Assembly: GCA_907165275.2 (NCBI GenBank)
Contig: OU015649.1
Coordinates: forward strand, 4,246,001 to 4,310,000
Direction of reading: 5' to 3'
Source of the DNA: Zygaena filipendulae
Taxonomy: Eukaryota > Arthropoda > Insecta > Lepidoptera > Zygaenidae
DNA: 64,000 nt
Shown: positions 35,500-48,719 of the stretch, in pieces
Position numbering within the stretch: position 1 is the first letter of the stretch
Layout of the letters: the number at the start of each line of letters is the position of its first letter
The notes under the pieces: model-generated
The model's input: the letters and a program-made list of their open reading frames with translations, nothing else
Databases searched by the model: none
Told to the model about the DNA's origin: nothing
Made by a program: the position numbers and the translations under genes

Positions 35500-38232
35500 A
35501 TTCTGATGCAACTTTATAACTGATAATTCGATACTATAATACAGTTAAGTAGGTACCTAATACTTATGCAAAAACGAAATTTTACGGGTTACGTTCAAAA
35601 TGTTTTAAAACATTTTACAAGTAAAATGGTTATTGCAATATACATGATGTCATTTTTTCGTTCAACTTAAACAATATAGTTTAAACTCAATCATAAAGAC
35701 GGACCAAAAGGCTTAAACTCCAATTTTATAATTCGTAACATTCCAGTCTATAGTCAATACCTTGCAATAATTTTATGTATCTAACCAACCAAAGACATTA
35801 TAAGAGAATAGACAAACAATACAAAATTATACTATGCAATCCAGGGCAACTAATTTTTGCGGGGGGAATGATCAAAATAAAAACCAATCACATCGTTGCG
35901 ACGCAATCAAATGCAAGTCACCACAAAGTACATTTCAAATAGCCAACCACATCGCTTTCCGTCAAGTGGTATCTATAGACAATAGTCTCTGCTAGCCAAC
36001 GGTATTTTTTAGCATGAGATTATTTAACCGCTGCGTGGTCCAAGGGGAAAGCTTAGCGGCCGAGCATATTGTCAATCTATTTCTCTTTCAATATCTTTGT
36101 ATCTAACCATTACTGTGATCTAAGTTTTAGTTAAGTAATTTAATCAATCAGTTAACTCATAATTTACAGCCCTTCTTACACAATCACAAGTACTATGTAT
36201 AGAATTATTTTTTAACAAATAATTTATAAAATACGGAAGTATGTACGATTTTATGCATTATCTATCTAGAAGTAAAGGAATGTTAGCGTTTAAGATAACT
36301 TACATACACATACTTATTTTTCACATTAATATAGAAGTCTATTTGAAGTTTGAACAATTTAATTTTAATGTAAGACAGTTGTTAAATATTATTATTACAT
36401 TATGTACAACGGGTCATTGACCTTAGTCGTTTGAAACTTCGAAGATGTTATGTTTGTTGGCATCAAAATTATTGCTAAGAAGTTTTCTGCCTAAATTTTG
36501 GTACAGACAGCAAAATAAATAGCTGTGCAAACCGGCTATTATAATAACATAATCAAGTCACGATAAACGCACACTTTACTCACTGAACTAGAAAGATATT
36601 CGATACACACAGAGCTTGCAAAAAGATAAACTACCGGTCGAGATTTGTTCAGAAAAGACTGAGTTTTTGTTTTTTTTTACAAGTCCCTGCGCAGTGCAGA
36701 GCATAGGATGCTTTGAAACTGGCTTTTCTGACAAATATAAGTCTCGTTGGTCACCTAACCAGCAAATATTGTATTTTTTTGTATGGTTTAGTCAACCCTA
36801 ACACAGAAGGATATAATTTGCGTGTGGGTTTAGTTATTTAGTTGCCGACATGTACCTACGCTATGTCTTTTGCTGTCTGTACAAGTCTACTTAAAACTAA
36901 ATGATTTATACTAATATTTACAGTTTATTTTTAAAGAATAACAACGAGCTATTAATATTATTAAGTTTTAATTTACAGCTCGTAATTGAAATACGAGATA
37001 ACAATTCTTTTTATTCGAGAAAATTTATTTACATAGCAAAATTGCAAATCACAGAGACGCGTGCGCATGAATAAAACATTCTGATTACGATTCAAGAACA
37101 ACAAAAATTCAAAATCGATGTAAAATTAATTAAATAATAATATATATTACTGGCAAGAATCGATAGAATATAACATTTTTATTAATTCTAGTAAGTTGCA
37201 TCGAAGTCATTTATATAAATAAAAAAATATTGCCACATGCGTGGCGGAGTGTCACTTGAGAGATCAGAACGGCTCGACCAACTTAGCCGAATTCTTTTTG
37301 TTGTGTTCGTAATTGTCAGGACAAGGTCTGTATAAAAGAAAATGTTTGTTTTTACAAACATCTTTGCACCGGAGATGTCGGAAATTTTGATGTTATTTTT
37401 TATACATATACAAACTCACTAACCAATCTGTAAACTACTTGGCCTATGAAGCTGTAATTTGGCAGGAGTCAGTTAAGAAAGAATTTTCTTTATAAAAAAT
37501 ATTCCAAGGGAATCCTGAAATTCACGCGGATGAATCCGGGGGAAAATCCAGTTATTGATAAATAAACGTGTTAGTTTAATATTAGATAGATGTATCGATA
37601 GGTATTAAATTTGATGACTCGTCAGAAAAAATGGGAATATTTTTACTTCGTCATGTCGTTTAAGTAGTTTTGATTACATGCAGTAATTTATGATTTGCTT
37701 ATTTTACATAATATATAAAATTTTATTAGTCATGAACGAATTACATTTACATGAAACCCTTTTTGTAAACTTGACAGAATATGCTATTTTTCTAAGAAAA
37801 TGAAACCTAAAGTTTTATGACAATATTTCAATGAAAAGTAATGATAATTCTGTTTACGAATTAGAAACATATAAAAACAAAATTGATGAAATATGTACAT
37901 ACGCACTTTTTAGGCAATGTTAAGTATCACTTTAAATAAATAGCAACAACGCATATTTCAACACGTCTCTTCAACTCTTACACTGTGTAAAACCATCAGA
38001 TTAAATGGAATATTTAAATACGTCGAGTAGGTAAATGTTACACAAATTGCCATTTTCACAACCGAAATTAAATATGTAGGTACTAAAGTATCTATTATCT
38101 TAACAAGTTCACTATAGAACACTATTACTGACCGCTCGCTCTTTTATGGCAAAGTTCAAGATTTGGCGGCAGTGAGTAATAAGTGTGTGTCTCGATAAAT
38201 TAAGTAATTGTCTTTTCATTACAGCGCCACTT
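35500..38232 (-). other. AT-rich, transposon-poor tract; possible long 3' UTR of the gene ending at 38,233
   Basis: It directly follows the minus-strand stop codon. AATAAA signals on that strand occur near 37,721 and 35,498. Apart from one decayed Helitron-like piece (about 37,390-37,550) no repeats or credible frames were seen. A 3' UTR of 0.5 or 2.7 kb is possible; this is inference. Confidence 0.35.
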
Positions 38233-38481
38233 TCACTCGGACTCTTCGTCACTGCGCGCGAGTCGTGTCTGGTTCGCGGCCGTGGAGAGGTCTAAGGCGG
38301 GTTCCGGCAGGCTAGGCCCTGGGCCTGTTGGGGCGTGGGGCCTCGTGAACTGAGGCCCCGGAAGGTTGACGGGGCCCTCGATGTTCACCGGACACGCTGG
38401 CATCGCGGGCGGCGTCCAACAGGCTGCGCTCGGCTGTTTAGGCTGCATTCCAGATGCACTGACGTAAGAACAGGCCATCAT
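38233..38481 (-). CDS. Probable last coding exon of an unidentified protein (82 residues plus stop)
   Basis: On the minus strand a TTGTTCTGCAG acceptor is followed by an open frame MMACSYVSASGMQPKQPSAA..., rich in Pro, Ala, Gly and Ser, ending ARSDEESE and TGA. GC content is far above the surroundings and third positions are GC-rich, as in real exons of this genome. The sequence PALDLSTAA near the end resembles the PxDLS motif by which transcription repressors bind CtBP. The acidic, low-complexity tail would suit a transcription factor C-terminus. The partner exons were not found and the family is not recognised. The initial ATG-ATG could also be a true start, making a small protein, but the strong acceptor speaks for a spliced exon. 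Confidence 0.6.
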   Translation of the reverse strand: MMACSYVSASGMQPKQPSAACWTPPAMPACPVNIEGPVNLPGPQFTRPHAPTGPGPSLPEPALDLSTAANQTRLARSDEESE

Positions 38482-39250
38482 CTGCAGAACAAAATGATGT
38501 CTATGAATGTGTGCGTCATTATTTACATTTCGCAAGTTTCTGCACAAATTGTGTATTTTAAAATTAATAAAAGTGTGTTCTATTGTTTGGGGCCGATACC
38601 AATTTCAATTTTAGCTCAAATTGAATAGCTAGATACCTCAATTAAGAACTTAGCGAGTGGTGTTTACCTACCTATAAGAGATTGTTCACTTAGAGTTATT
38701 GTTTTATAGAGTTAAGTGCTTAATTGTTCGACTTTGATGATAATATAAAATGGTACGTTTTGTGAATAAATAAACTCAAATAATAATGGGTAGTTGGCTT
38801 GGCATGGCTTTCGATATAATATTCGTCGTATCTAGTCCGAAATTTCGGAGAAAGTAATCTCTAACAATGGACTATACTTTGCTATGATAAAAGTTCTTTA
38901 TACTTAATTCTTTAAACTATCGTTTTAACGAAACAAAATTATTGAAGTTCTTCAACTAGTTATTTATAAACCATGCTATCGAAAAGATTTAATAGGTATT
39001 TAAATAGTTAACGAACTTGATTGTAGAAATTACAAGTGAAAGAGATTGTCGAGGATAGAACTTTCAAATCGCCATCGCACATCGATTGGAGAATAAGTAC
39101 TACCTACTATTAAATAAGTACCTATACCTAACAACGGTTAGTAGCACAATGTTTAAGTACTTATAGAAGTAAGAATGTTACGGAGCTTCGACTCTGACTT
39201 TGATAAGTCGGAACTTCCGAGTTCCGGCTGATATAGATATTATATATGGT
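38482..39250. other. Noncoding stretch upstream of the orphan exon
   Basis: AT-rich; it would be the intron preceding the exon at 38,233-38,481. Nothing else recognised. Confidence 0.35.
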
Positions 39251-39251
39251 A

Positions 39252-39815
39252 TTGACGATAAATATAAGGTTGCAGGATTTTTTTGTGATCTCACTAAGTC
39301 ATTTGATGTTATACAGGGAGAATTGTTACTGGACAAATTATCATTATATGGTATAACTGTCATAAGCTACTAAAATCTTCCTTATCTGATAGAACTCAAA
39401 CAGTACAAGTAGCTACAGACTGCCGCAAAATTAGGTCGAAGACTGGTGACGTCACCATCGGTATCCCTCAGGGTTCATCCTTAGGAAACCTTTTTAAACA
39501 ACAAGGAATCATGACGTTATGCTTACTCACATATTTGAGATAGTAGAATATGTCAGACAAAACATGACTCACTTCAGACGCCGAACGGGTGGTGGGCGAA
39601 ATCTTCGTAATACTGGAAAACTTGAGACTGTATCACGAAGAACAAAATTGGCAAGTAAAAACCCGCGAGTAATTGGACCTACATATTACGAGCAGCTTCC
39701 CACAGATTTACGGAATGAAAATGATGACAAAACTTTTTATCGCCGATTGAAAGCCTATTTATTGGATAAAGCATATTACTCCATAAATGAATTTTATGTA
39801 AAAACTATATAATAG
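39252..39815 (+). pseudogene. Decayed LINE reverse transcriptase and C-terminal fragment
   Basis: 39,252-39,360 reads VAGFFCDLTKSFDVIQ and LLDKLSLYGI. 39,375-39,490 reads LSDRTQTVQV and TIGIPQGSSLGN, both reverse transcriptase blocks. It jumps from there to a typical C-terminal end (LFKQQGIMTL, IFEIVEYVRQN, AYYSINEFY) in a shifted frame, so a deletion and frameshifts separate the parts. It is not functional. It is a different family from the LINE at 9,153. Confidence 0.75.
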
Positions 39816-39829
39816 AATTTATTCATATT

Positions 39830-41390
39830 TTATATATTTAAATTACCTTGAAATTTCTATTTTATTACTATTTTGTAATATGAGTATTTTTATATTGTAT
39901 CATAATATTATTATATAATATATTATTACATAATATTATTATATTACCGTTTTGACGATGATTCTGCCAATGTCACAGTTTGAACAGTCACGGCATAGAA
40001 TTGATTTGATGACAATTGTACTCTGTGACATTTTATCTTGACATTTTGTTAACATTGATAGTACGAGATAAAATAAAATAAACTCAGAAGAATATTTAGT
40101 TATTCTTCTGAGAAAATAAACTAAACTATATGAAGAAATTTTTATTACTAAGAAGAAGAACTAAACTATATCTCCGGTTCCGATTTCGGCTCCGACACTT
40201 TTAAATCGAAGAATTATAAAGCGCGGAGGACCCTCCTTAGTGCTTTCTGTGGTAAACTACTCTTTCATTTTACGCAATACTGTTGATTTGCGGATGATGT
40301 TTAACACATCTCTCTTCTGCCACCACCTCCGACTCAGCTTCGATTCCGACTCCGACAAACCAAATTAGAAAACTCCGACTCCGACTTCGGGTTCCATAAA
40401 CTATATTATACATAGCATTCGTATTTACAAGCTAAGAATTGACGAGTAGTGTGGGGCTCTAATCACGCTAATGGCTACTGCGCCATGCCCCCCCACTCCA
40501 GCCCGCTGTGGTAGGTGCACCCGACCGCTCTGAGGCTTTCACGCTAATACGGAGTGGACAGAGGAATCAGGATCACCTCAATGTCTAATTCTTATACGTC
40601 TTACGTTGTAAAAAGTTATTTCTTAATGTACCTAGCTACGAGTAATTAGGTGTGGTCCATTAGAATTAGTTCACTTATTGTTAGTTTTGAAATACAATAG
40701 TACATTTTAATTAAAATATTAAAGCGCCGATCCAGGCTTATAACCCAATTACAAAATTTAAAAAATTTAATATCGTCATAAGGACATCACTAAGACATAA
40801 AAAAAGCTATATTACCTTCCAATATAAATAAAGATTAAACGCGGTTATAAATATGAAAATAAATTTCCACTAGGCACTGATGGACGTCGTGACTGAAAGT
40901 ATCAAATTGTTCAAAGTTGTAATATTACAATGTGCCTACTACCACTTACTCGGGTTTTGCCAAGCAACGAGCGAGTTATTAGTTATTACCAATTTATGAA
41001 CTTATCATAACAGTTCCATATTAAATGAAGCGTACAAAAGCCTGGCACAATGGTAAAAGCCACGTTTGTTGCCGGGTGTACCTCCTGGCTGCAAGTTAAC
41101 AATGATATCGCGACTTTAAAATTTATTGCACTCGATCAACTTGTTGCTCACGTTTCGCTCCTAAACTTTATGAATTTTACAATAACCTTGGTAGTCTAGG
41201 TATTATCTAGGACTACATATAATACTACTATATTATTTGCGTACTAAGCTGCAGTCAAAACCAACAAATCAAAGCAATATAATAATCACGCATTCGCGCG
41301 GCGTGCACAAATTAATTAAGTTAACGCCATTGATGTACTACCATACGCGATGTGAAGTGTAGACTTTCGGACACGGTAGTATAGACGAGT
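39830..41390. other. Noncoding stretch with TCCGAC-type short repeats
   Basis: Degenerate tandem CTCCGACTCCGAC motifs lie at about 40,180-40,390, with related ones at 39,181-39,230. No gene seen. Confidence 0.4.
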
Positions 41391-41395
41391 ATTAA

Positions 41396-42180
41396 ACTCT
41401 CCTATGAGAATAAACAGGCGCGGGAGGCGGCTGGACGAGGCTCCCCGTCGCCACACAAATGAATTAGTGGTACCTACAGGTCCACTCCCCGGCCCCCGGC
41501 CCAGCCCGCCGTCGCCCACAGGCCGCCCATAGCCGTGACTACAGAACAGATAGAAGGGGCCATCAACTCATATAAAAACCAGTGTCGCCGGGTGATTTTC
41601 GTATACATCACGCACAAAAACAGTGATCAAGGTAACGAAACGTATTAAACGCCATTTAGTAACGTTTTCAGTTAGTCACTGTTTTCCAAATTCCCAGTTA
41701 TGGGTATATTCTGGAAAATACACTTGGGATGCGAGCAAAAGAAATTCTGAGAAAGTTAAGAGTGTTTGCTCTAACTTCCTTTGCAACCGTGGCGCGCCTT
41801 CCCCGCTTAAGTAGCCTCTCTAGATAATATACAACAATATTGTTTCCTCTGCGGCCGTGGCACCGCAGCGCGAGCGCCCCGGCGCGAGGAGGGGGGAGGG
41901 AGAGAGGCATGTTACGATTAAAATATAATTAGGCGCACAGCAATTGTTTCGCCATCGAACCAGGTGGCGCGGCTGAGGCGGCTAGGTAAATTAAATAGCC
42001 GTATAGGGTTTCCAATTACGTTCGCTCAGTCGCTACGGAAAACACGCTTATTGCCCAATAATAGAACAGGGAACAATATGAGGATCTTGTAGCTCGCTGA
42101 TTAATTGTTTTCCGCCGGGCACCGACCCACAGCTGTTCAGGTTAAAAGTTGTAGCGGAAATAAGCTGTAATTGATAAACC
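41396..42180. promoter_or_regulatory. GC-rich, TAAT-containing noncoding blocks, candidate regulatory elements
   Basis: GC-rich segments (41,400-41,530; 41,770-41,900; 42,090-42,180) contain TTAATTG and GATTAATTG but no sustained credible frame. The frames at 41,316 and 41,698 on the minus strand are not protein-like. This reading comes from composition only. Confidence 0.3.
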
Positions 42181-42225
42181 AGCGAGCACGGGCGGTGCGG
42201 ACTGCGGTGCACGGTGGTGGCGTAC

Positions 42226-42312
42226 AGTCAGCATCAAAAATATGTAAACACTCGTTAGTCGTTGAACTTTATTACTATAGCATTATCGACTTACATATTT
42301 CTGATGCTGACT
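42226..42312. repeat. 87-bp fold-back element
   Basis: AGTCAGCATCAAAAATATG (from 42,226) mirrors CATATTTCTGATGCTGACT (to 42,312); the arms are 22 bases with one mismatch. Confidence 0.75.
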
Positions 42313-42549
42313 CTACTAACGGCAACACGCAAATAGTGTAATGCGATATTAATAACTATCAGTGATATTATAGTGATAGTGTGGCGTCATAAATCACTTA
42401 CACAAAAACAGAAATTTTTCATGTTCACCGGATTCGAGTTTGTTGCGACTACGCAGCTACATAATTACTTATGAACTGGCCGAGTCGCCTAATTTATCAA
42501 TGTCGGATTATGAATTAGTAATGGCGTTAATTAAACATGCATAATATTT

Positions 42550-44040
42550 GTGTAGGCGAGGCGAGGCGATGTATAACTGCGATATTGTCGTGGCCGGGGC
42601 GCGGGTAGGGCGGGCGGCGGCCGGGGGGCGGGGAGCTGGTTTGCAGCGAAACAATTAGGTTTCAAACTAATACGGACGCCATTGAAAGTTATCCGGTTGA
42701 ATTTGTCCCCTATTCTCTGCGGATGAAATACGACTAACTATTGCGTTGGGTTACATCGGAATTACCTATTTGGTTGTGATGTATACTCGTATGTTTGTGC
42801 AATGTGAAGGTATCTACTGGAGGCGAGTCTAGTGCGGTCTTTAAAAAATTACCTTTCGGATATTATCTGAAATTTAGCTAAACCACTGCCACCACCTTAA
42901 TATTATGTTATTACAATATTATGCAAATATAGATTCTGCATACTTTGGAGGTTCACCTTCTAAGTTAATCGGACTACCTATTTATTAATATTGAAGATTA
43001 TTGCAATTAGTATTTGAATGTCTAAAAAATTCTCATGGTCAAGCATAGATAAATTTGCAGTAATAAAATTAAATTTAGTGAAGTAAAAACTAGAACTTAA
43101 GTACCTATAATTTAAGCTTAGTAAAGTTGTAGTTTTAAATGAACTTGAATAAGTCCATTTTCAAACTTATTTAAGACTTGATTCAAGTCATTCACAAATT
43201 TGGGATATAATGAATAGTGCAAGCCACCCGAAGAGGCACGTAGACTGTAAATTTACAGTCCAGTGCAATCAGTGGCAAGTGAAGTCATGACCTCCAGTGC
43301 AGCGTTCTGAATACACAGGAGTTCACACTAATGATCGATATAATATGATATTGCTCTGACAAAAGAGCAATCTATGTAGAAGTTCGTAAGTACAGATCAT
43401 ATTGTGCAAAATTTGATTGAACAATAGATGTTATAATGTCATTATTAAAACTAAATATAAGAAAAAAAAAAGTCATTGTAATATGCTGCCTTCTTTATTT
43501 ATTACCGTGAAAATACTTGTATATTGGCACAATATAGCGAGTACAAAAACGTATAATATGTATAATCTAGGTGTACGTATAACGGATAAACTGGAGAATG
43601 TACACGATAGTTTTAGCTAGATATAACGAGGAGGCTGCAATGGGTATGTAGATGCGTAGAATAACATAATATTGAAAATTAATTCAAACGCCTCTTCACG
43701 CACAATAGCCCAACGACATTCCATTGACAGACCGAGCAAACACACCCGCCGGGACGCAGCCGGGACCGGCACCAACTCAATGCAGAACGATTTCTAGCGG
43801 ACGATACTCGCACATTCCTATTCGATTGTAACAACACTAACGACTGTTTATATTGGCGCGGGTTCGGTGCAGCTCGATCAGGCGACAATTGGGCACGGCC
43901 GGACCGACTTTCGCGAGACAATGCAAGACTGGGCCTAAATAATTTAATAGTTGTAAGCGGCAACGTCCGCTTCGAGCGGTCGGCAAACATTCGCTGCAAA
44001 TTCGGACGATTACAACCGCCAGCGCGGCTGGTACCACTGT
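42550..44040. other. Noncoding stretch with GC-rich blocks
   Basis: A very GC-rich run lies at 42,595-42,645 and another from 43,730 to 44,040. The 121-residue minus frame across the latter has no domain, repeat or codon signal of a real gene. Confidence 0.35.
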
Positions 44041-44104
44041 TCAAGACTTAGATTTGAGATTAATGTGATGAGATTCATATAATATATAGATTATTCTCAA
44101 GTGA

Positions 44105-44280
44105 CTAGCTATTGTTTCATCCGCGTTAATTTCGGAGTTCCTGCGGGAGTTCTGGGATAGAAAGTACCTACCTTATGTCCTTTTCTGTACCCCTGTAAAA
44201 GTGTACGAAAAATTTCATGATGATGAATGGATCGATTAGTTAAAGCGTGAAAGTGTAAAGAGCAAACAAATAAAAGGAGA
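44105..44280 (-). mobile_element. Helitron-like repeat (reverse)
   Basis: It starts CTAGCTATTGTTTCATCCG, followed by the usual body (ATTTCATGATGATGAATGG). Confidence 0.6.
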
Positions 44281-44379
44281 ACAATTACTATACTGCACTG
44301 CGTAGGTACAGCTACGATAACGTGACGTAGACTAGGAGTGTAACAGATAGGGTAAGGTACGATGTGAGAGTGATAGTGA

Positions 44380-45240
44380 ACGTTTCGTTAGGCGGGCGGC
44401 AATAAATTAGGGCGGCGGGCGGCGAGGCAGGGCGGGCGGCGGGCGCGGGGGGAAGGCGGGTCGCGTGCGCTGCAGCCGTTTGTCGCGTCGCGTGCGTGCG
44501 CCCGCGCTCATTCCTTATTCATGCAGCCAGAGCACGCACGCGACGCGCCATCGTCAGCAGCCAACGGCACACTTTCGAAGCAACTGTGTGTCACGTCTGA
44601 ACACTGAAGTAACAACTCGGACGACGATGTAGGTATAATAATAAAAGATCAAACATCAATATACGGTACAAAAGGTACCGAAATAAGTTGTTTAACCTAT
44701 CGGTCAAGTTGTGATTGATCTTTGGGAAACTTTACAGTTAGTTTACGCTGAAATAAAGTGGAAAAGTATACATAGCTTAGTAGCTACGTCCTACAGTTAG
44801 GTAAGAAACATATTATGTTTATAGTAAATCCACGTACTCGTTCACGCTTAGTTAAGTGTATACGAAGTTTAGATTTGTAACATCTTTGTGAGAACACGTC
44901 AAAGGACTTTGCATAATTTCCGATAACGAGCGTTCGAGTCACTCTTTTACTTCAAAGCAGCCGTTTCAGTTACAGTTTATTATTAATAAAATTTAGCTGT
45001 GTTGTTGTGGCGGTCGGGCGGTAGGGCGATCGGGCGGTCGAGTGATCGGGCGGTCGCTCGGTGGGCGCCAGGCCGTTCGGCCCGTCGGCTAACGAGCGTG
45101 CTCCGCGCTCGTTACCGGCCGCCCCGCTCCGGCCCGGCCGGTCACCGCCGCGGAAAATTCGCCCGAAACTGACGCGCGTGAAAATTTAATGAACGGCCGG
45201 ACGCTAGTTAACTAAAAGGTAAAGTGCACCCTCTTGACGT
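44380..45240. promoter_or_regulatory. CpG-rich block, possible promoter or first exon
   Basis: Two dense GC/CpG islands (44,385-44,620 and 45,000-45,210) carry GGGCGGGCGGC runs and a repeated CGGGCGGTCG motif. A GGTAAAG donor-like site lies near 45,220. A perfect 16-bp inverted repeat sits at 44,484-44,499 and 44,532-44,547. The island is what a promoter of a developmental gene could look like, but no transcript start or coding exon could be fixed. Confidence 0.35.
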
Positions 45241-45447
45241 GTTCGGTAAATATTAATAGTGGTTATGGTAGTGTGTGCCATTAAAAATGCAGACAGTCCA
45301 CCGACACGGTCCGCTGTATAGCGGTGCGTAAGAGCATACGTTCATTAACCCCTTTAACATGAATATTTTTCTTTAAATTGCCTCTATTTGAGCTCAACTA
45401 CGTGAAGGGACGCGTGTGACGAGCGATGACACGCCTTAAATTATGAA

Positions 45448-45638
45448 TCCTACTAATATTATAAATTTGAAAATGTGGATGTTTGTTACTCAATCACGCA
45501 AAAACGGCTGAACGCATTTGAATGAAATTTGGCATGCACGTTGTCAGGGATACAGAGAAGGACATAGGGTACTTTTTATCTCGAAATTCCCGCGGGAACT
45601 TCGAAATTACTGCGCGTGAAAACGTGGGCCACAGCTAG
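45448..45638 (+). mobile_element. Helitron-like repeat, full length
   Basis: It begins TCCTACTAATATTATAAA and ends with a weak hairpin (GCGCGTGAAAACGTG), spacer, CTAG. Confidence 0.7.
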
Positions 45639-46609
45639 TATAAAATATAATAAACTAGATAGAGTGCAATATCACGACATTTTAATGTATTCTGTTCCAT
45701 CGGAAAGAGATTGTTGTTCAACTATTTTGTCAACCAACTGAGCGTTGCGAAAATCGAATTTGTCCAATAAAAAGCGACATTCAGTGTCGAAGTTGTGCAT
45801 GGTCTGCGAACACTCTCCGAGAGCAAGTTTCACTCTCTGAGCCGTTTTAAAACTCTTACGGATGCTATTAAGGATAATAGAAATCGTCTAGCTGGCACGA
45901 TGAGTCTAGGAATTATTTCTGCGACTAGAATGATCTAAGTTTGAATTTTATGTCGATTCCGTTCGGATGCGGGGGTTGTTCGTAGGTGGCTGGGCTGTCT
46001 GTGGAAAGTATCGAAGTTGCGAGATCTGCGAGGTGTTCCGCGGGGCGGGAGGGGCTGGCGGGTGCGGGGATTTGTTATCCGGTAATGAGGATCGTTAATT
46101 ATGTATCGCAAGGCGAGTTGCCATTTCAATTCGCAACGGTTCAGTCTCGCGGGCCCTCGGGAACGAGGTCAAGGGTTCACGACGCCCTCAACCCTGAGAC
46201 GAGAGGTTGCCAAATTAATGAGACACTCCTTTGTAATAAAGGAATAACAACAAGATTTGCGCACGCAAACCCGAGTCCAGGCTGCGATGTCATTAAAGCG
46301 TAGCGAGGGCTCGTCATTACCGCGCACCCTGCATAACTTCATAGGTACACAAATACATATTTTTATGTAAGTATATACATATAAATGTTTCAGACATAAG
46401 TGATACCATAGGTAACATAATAATTTAGCGTGTAAAACTGGACCTAGTAACACCCAGTTTCGAGCGACTGGGGTCGGGATCGTATTTTCTGTTCGTGTCG
46501 TCGTCATAATATACAATTCGTCAGTTTACAAACGGCTGGAATTTCGTATAATGTCGAAGACAGAAAATGCGTTGTGGTAGGTGTTCGCGCACCAAGGATG
46601 GGCATCCTT

Positions 46610-46790
46610 ATAATTATCATGGATGCGTTTGTTTGTTATGCTTTCACGTCTTAACTATATACTTAATAATTATCATCATCTTGAAACTTTGCATACCTAC
46701 CTAGACGTTGTCACGGATAAAAAAAAATAGGGTACCTACTGTTTATCTTGGAATTTACGCGGGAAATTCGAAATTAACGCGGATAAAAAT
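46610..46790 (+). mobile_element. Helitron-like repeat, 3' end lost
   Basis: Body motifs GTTTGTTATGCTTTCACG, GAAACTTTGCATACC and TTACGCGGGAAATTCG occur in the family order. Confidence 0.5.
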
Positions 46791-46799
46791 AAATAATTA

Positions 46800-48500
46800 A
46801 ATCATCTTTTATTATCATTTGTAAAGTATGAGACTTATAAGAATAAATTCTATTTATATATACTTATGCTAAATGCAAATTCTTTCGAATCTGTTGTCGT
46901 CACAACTTAACCTAACTTAGCACGTCACTCGGGGTGCTCGCACAATACAGCGATGTTTTGTTTTCGCCATTATGATAATATTGAATAAAAATTTCAGCCA
47001 TTTATACAGACTAACTCTACAATTTGACTGCGACACACATACAGGGTTTCTAAGTCTTCACTAATTGGCTGAGCAGGCAGGCCAGCCCAATTAGCAGTAG
47101 TGAGATGGTTAATTTTAATCGGGCGCCCTTATCAGTGCAAGACTCCACTAATCTTGCTTTAATACAGGTTTCATATAGATAGAACTTAATTAGTTAAACG
47201 CCAATTAATTTTAATTTATTGAATGTATTTTAAAATCTTTACTTAAAATTAAGTATCTAATCACTAGAACTACTCTGAGTGCGGCCGATAATCCTTAAGG
47301 TTTGCTACCTATTGGCAATGAAGTAACGATAAGAAGTATATTTTCTAAATATAAGATTAAAAAAACAAGTGCCAATAAGATAACAAAGTTACTGTATTTT
47401 CAACAATAAAACGAATTTGCAACTAATTCAAGTGGTAATGAAGTAAATACGAAATAAATTCCCTTTCATAGGTGGAAACTACATATCAAAGCGTTGCGGG
47501 ATTTCTCGAGAACTTCAAGACGCTCTTAACGATTACTAGGTAGTAGGTAGGTATACGTAATTTAAAATATCGCCTGATACAACGGTATAGGAGTATTATA
47601 TTATCTGTGGTATAGGACAAAAAATAAATGTCTCAAATAGACTTGAACCGCTCTGATTAAAGATATTATTTTTATGACGAGTTTGACTACTTAGTGCAGT
47701 AGTACCTAAGGGCCCTAGAGAAAATAGTGTTATATTGGAGTTTTTATTTTTTTATCCAAATAGCATCGCAACGGTAACATGAAACATATTAAGATAATAT
47801 TATAAGTAGCTAAAATAAACAGATAAAAGATTTTATACTTAGCTTATCTATATTTAAAAATGAAACTAATTAAGATGATAATAAAAACGATTATTGGACT
47901 ATTATACTTATAATATATTCCACAATAGTGACAAAAAAATGAATGGCGGTACACGGCGAGAAGCATGTTGATTATAAACAGACGATTGAAAAGCAAATAA
48001 ATTAACATATCCCACCGACAAAAGATGGCAATCGTGCTCGACGTAGACGATGGGCAGCGATACAAAAACTATACATATTAATTTCATTGGACATTCGCTA
48101 TTTTAGTGAGCGTGTGGGCGTTTCTAAGAAACGAGTTGTAGCGTTTAATTAATATATAAAAAAAAAAAACATCTATAGTTAATGAATTATTTAACAACAT
48201 GGAATCGGGTCAGTGAAATCATAAACATACGAAATAGTGAAATGCTACATTCCAAACCAGCCTTTTATTGTATTTTTAATATAATGGCCGGGTAGTTGGT
48301 ATTTATGTGTGTATAAAATAATAAATACAGAATAATATTGATATGTAGATTTAACTATATTTTATTTGCGGTTTCACTCAGGATTTCCTCGGGAACTCTT
48401 TTTACTGAGAAAATCTGTATCCCAAATCGCATCTAATCTGACACATTTATAATTATTGATTTAGTTATTAATAGAGTATTAACAAAATATAGTAATAAGA
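46800..48500. other. AT-rich noncoding stretch with a relic of the 52.9-kb MITE family
   Basis: 47,195-47,287 (ACGCCAATTAATTTTAATTT to CTCTGAGTGCGGCCG) is a decayed half of the MITE at 52,932. No gene seen. Confidence 0.4.
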
Positions 48501-48509
48501 TTATCCTAA

Positions 48510-48719
48510 TTAATCGATAGAATAAATTCGAATGTGAGTTTACCAAGTTACGCTTGTTACGAGTGTATGTTATGCTTTCACGCCTTAAATACTTAATCGA
48601 TCATCATGAAATTTTGCATCCAAACTGTCAGGGATACAGAAAAGAGTAGGCACTTTTCATCTCATAATTTTCGCAGGAATTCCGACATTAACGCATGTAA
48701 AACCGTGGGGAACAGTTAG
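48510..48719 (+). mobile_element. Helitron-like repeat, decayed
   Basis: Body motifs TTATGCTTTCACGCC and CATCATGAAATTTTGCATCC are followed by GTAAAACCGTGGGGAACAG and TTAG. Confidence 0.5.

Noticed and set aside
43679..44044. 121-residue minus-strand frame
   Set aside because: Open by GC-rich composition only; no domain, no splice support, and an amino-acid make-up like translated noncoding DNA.
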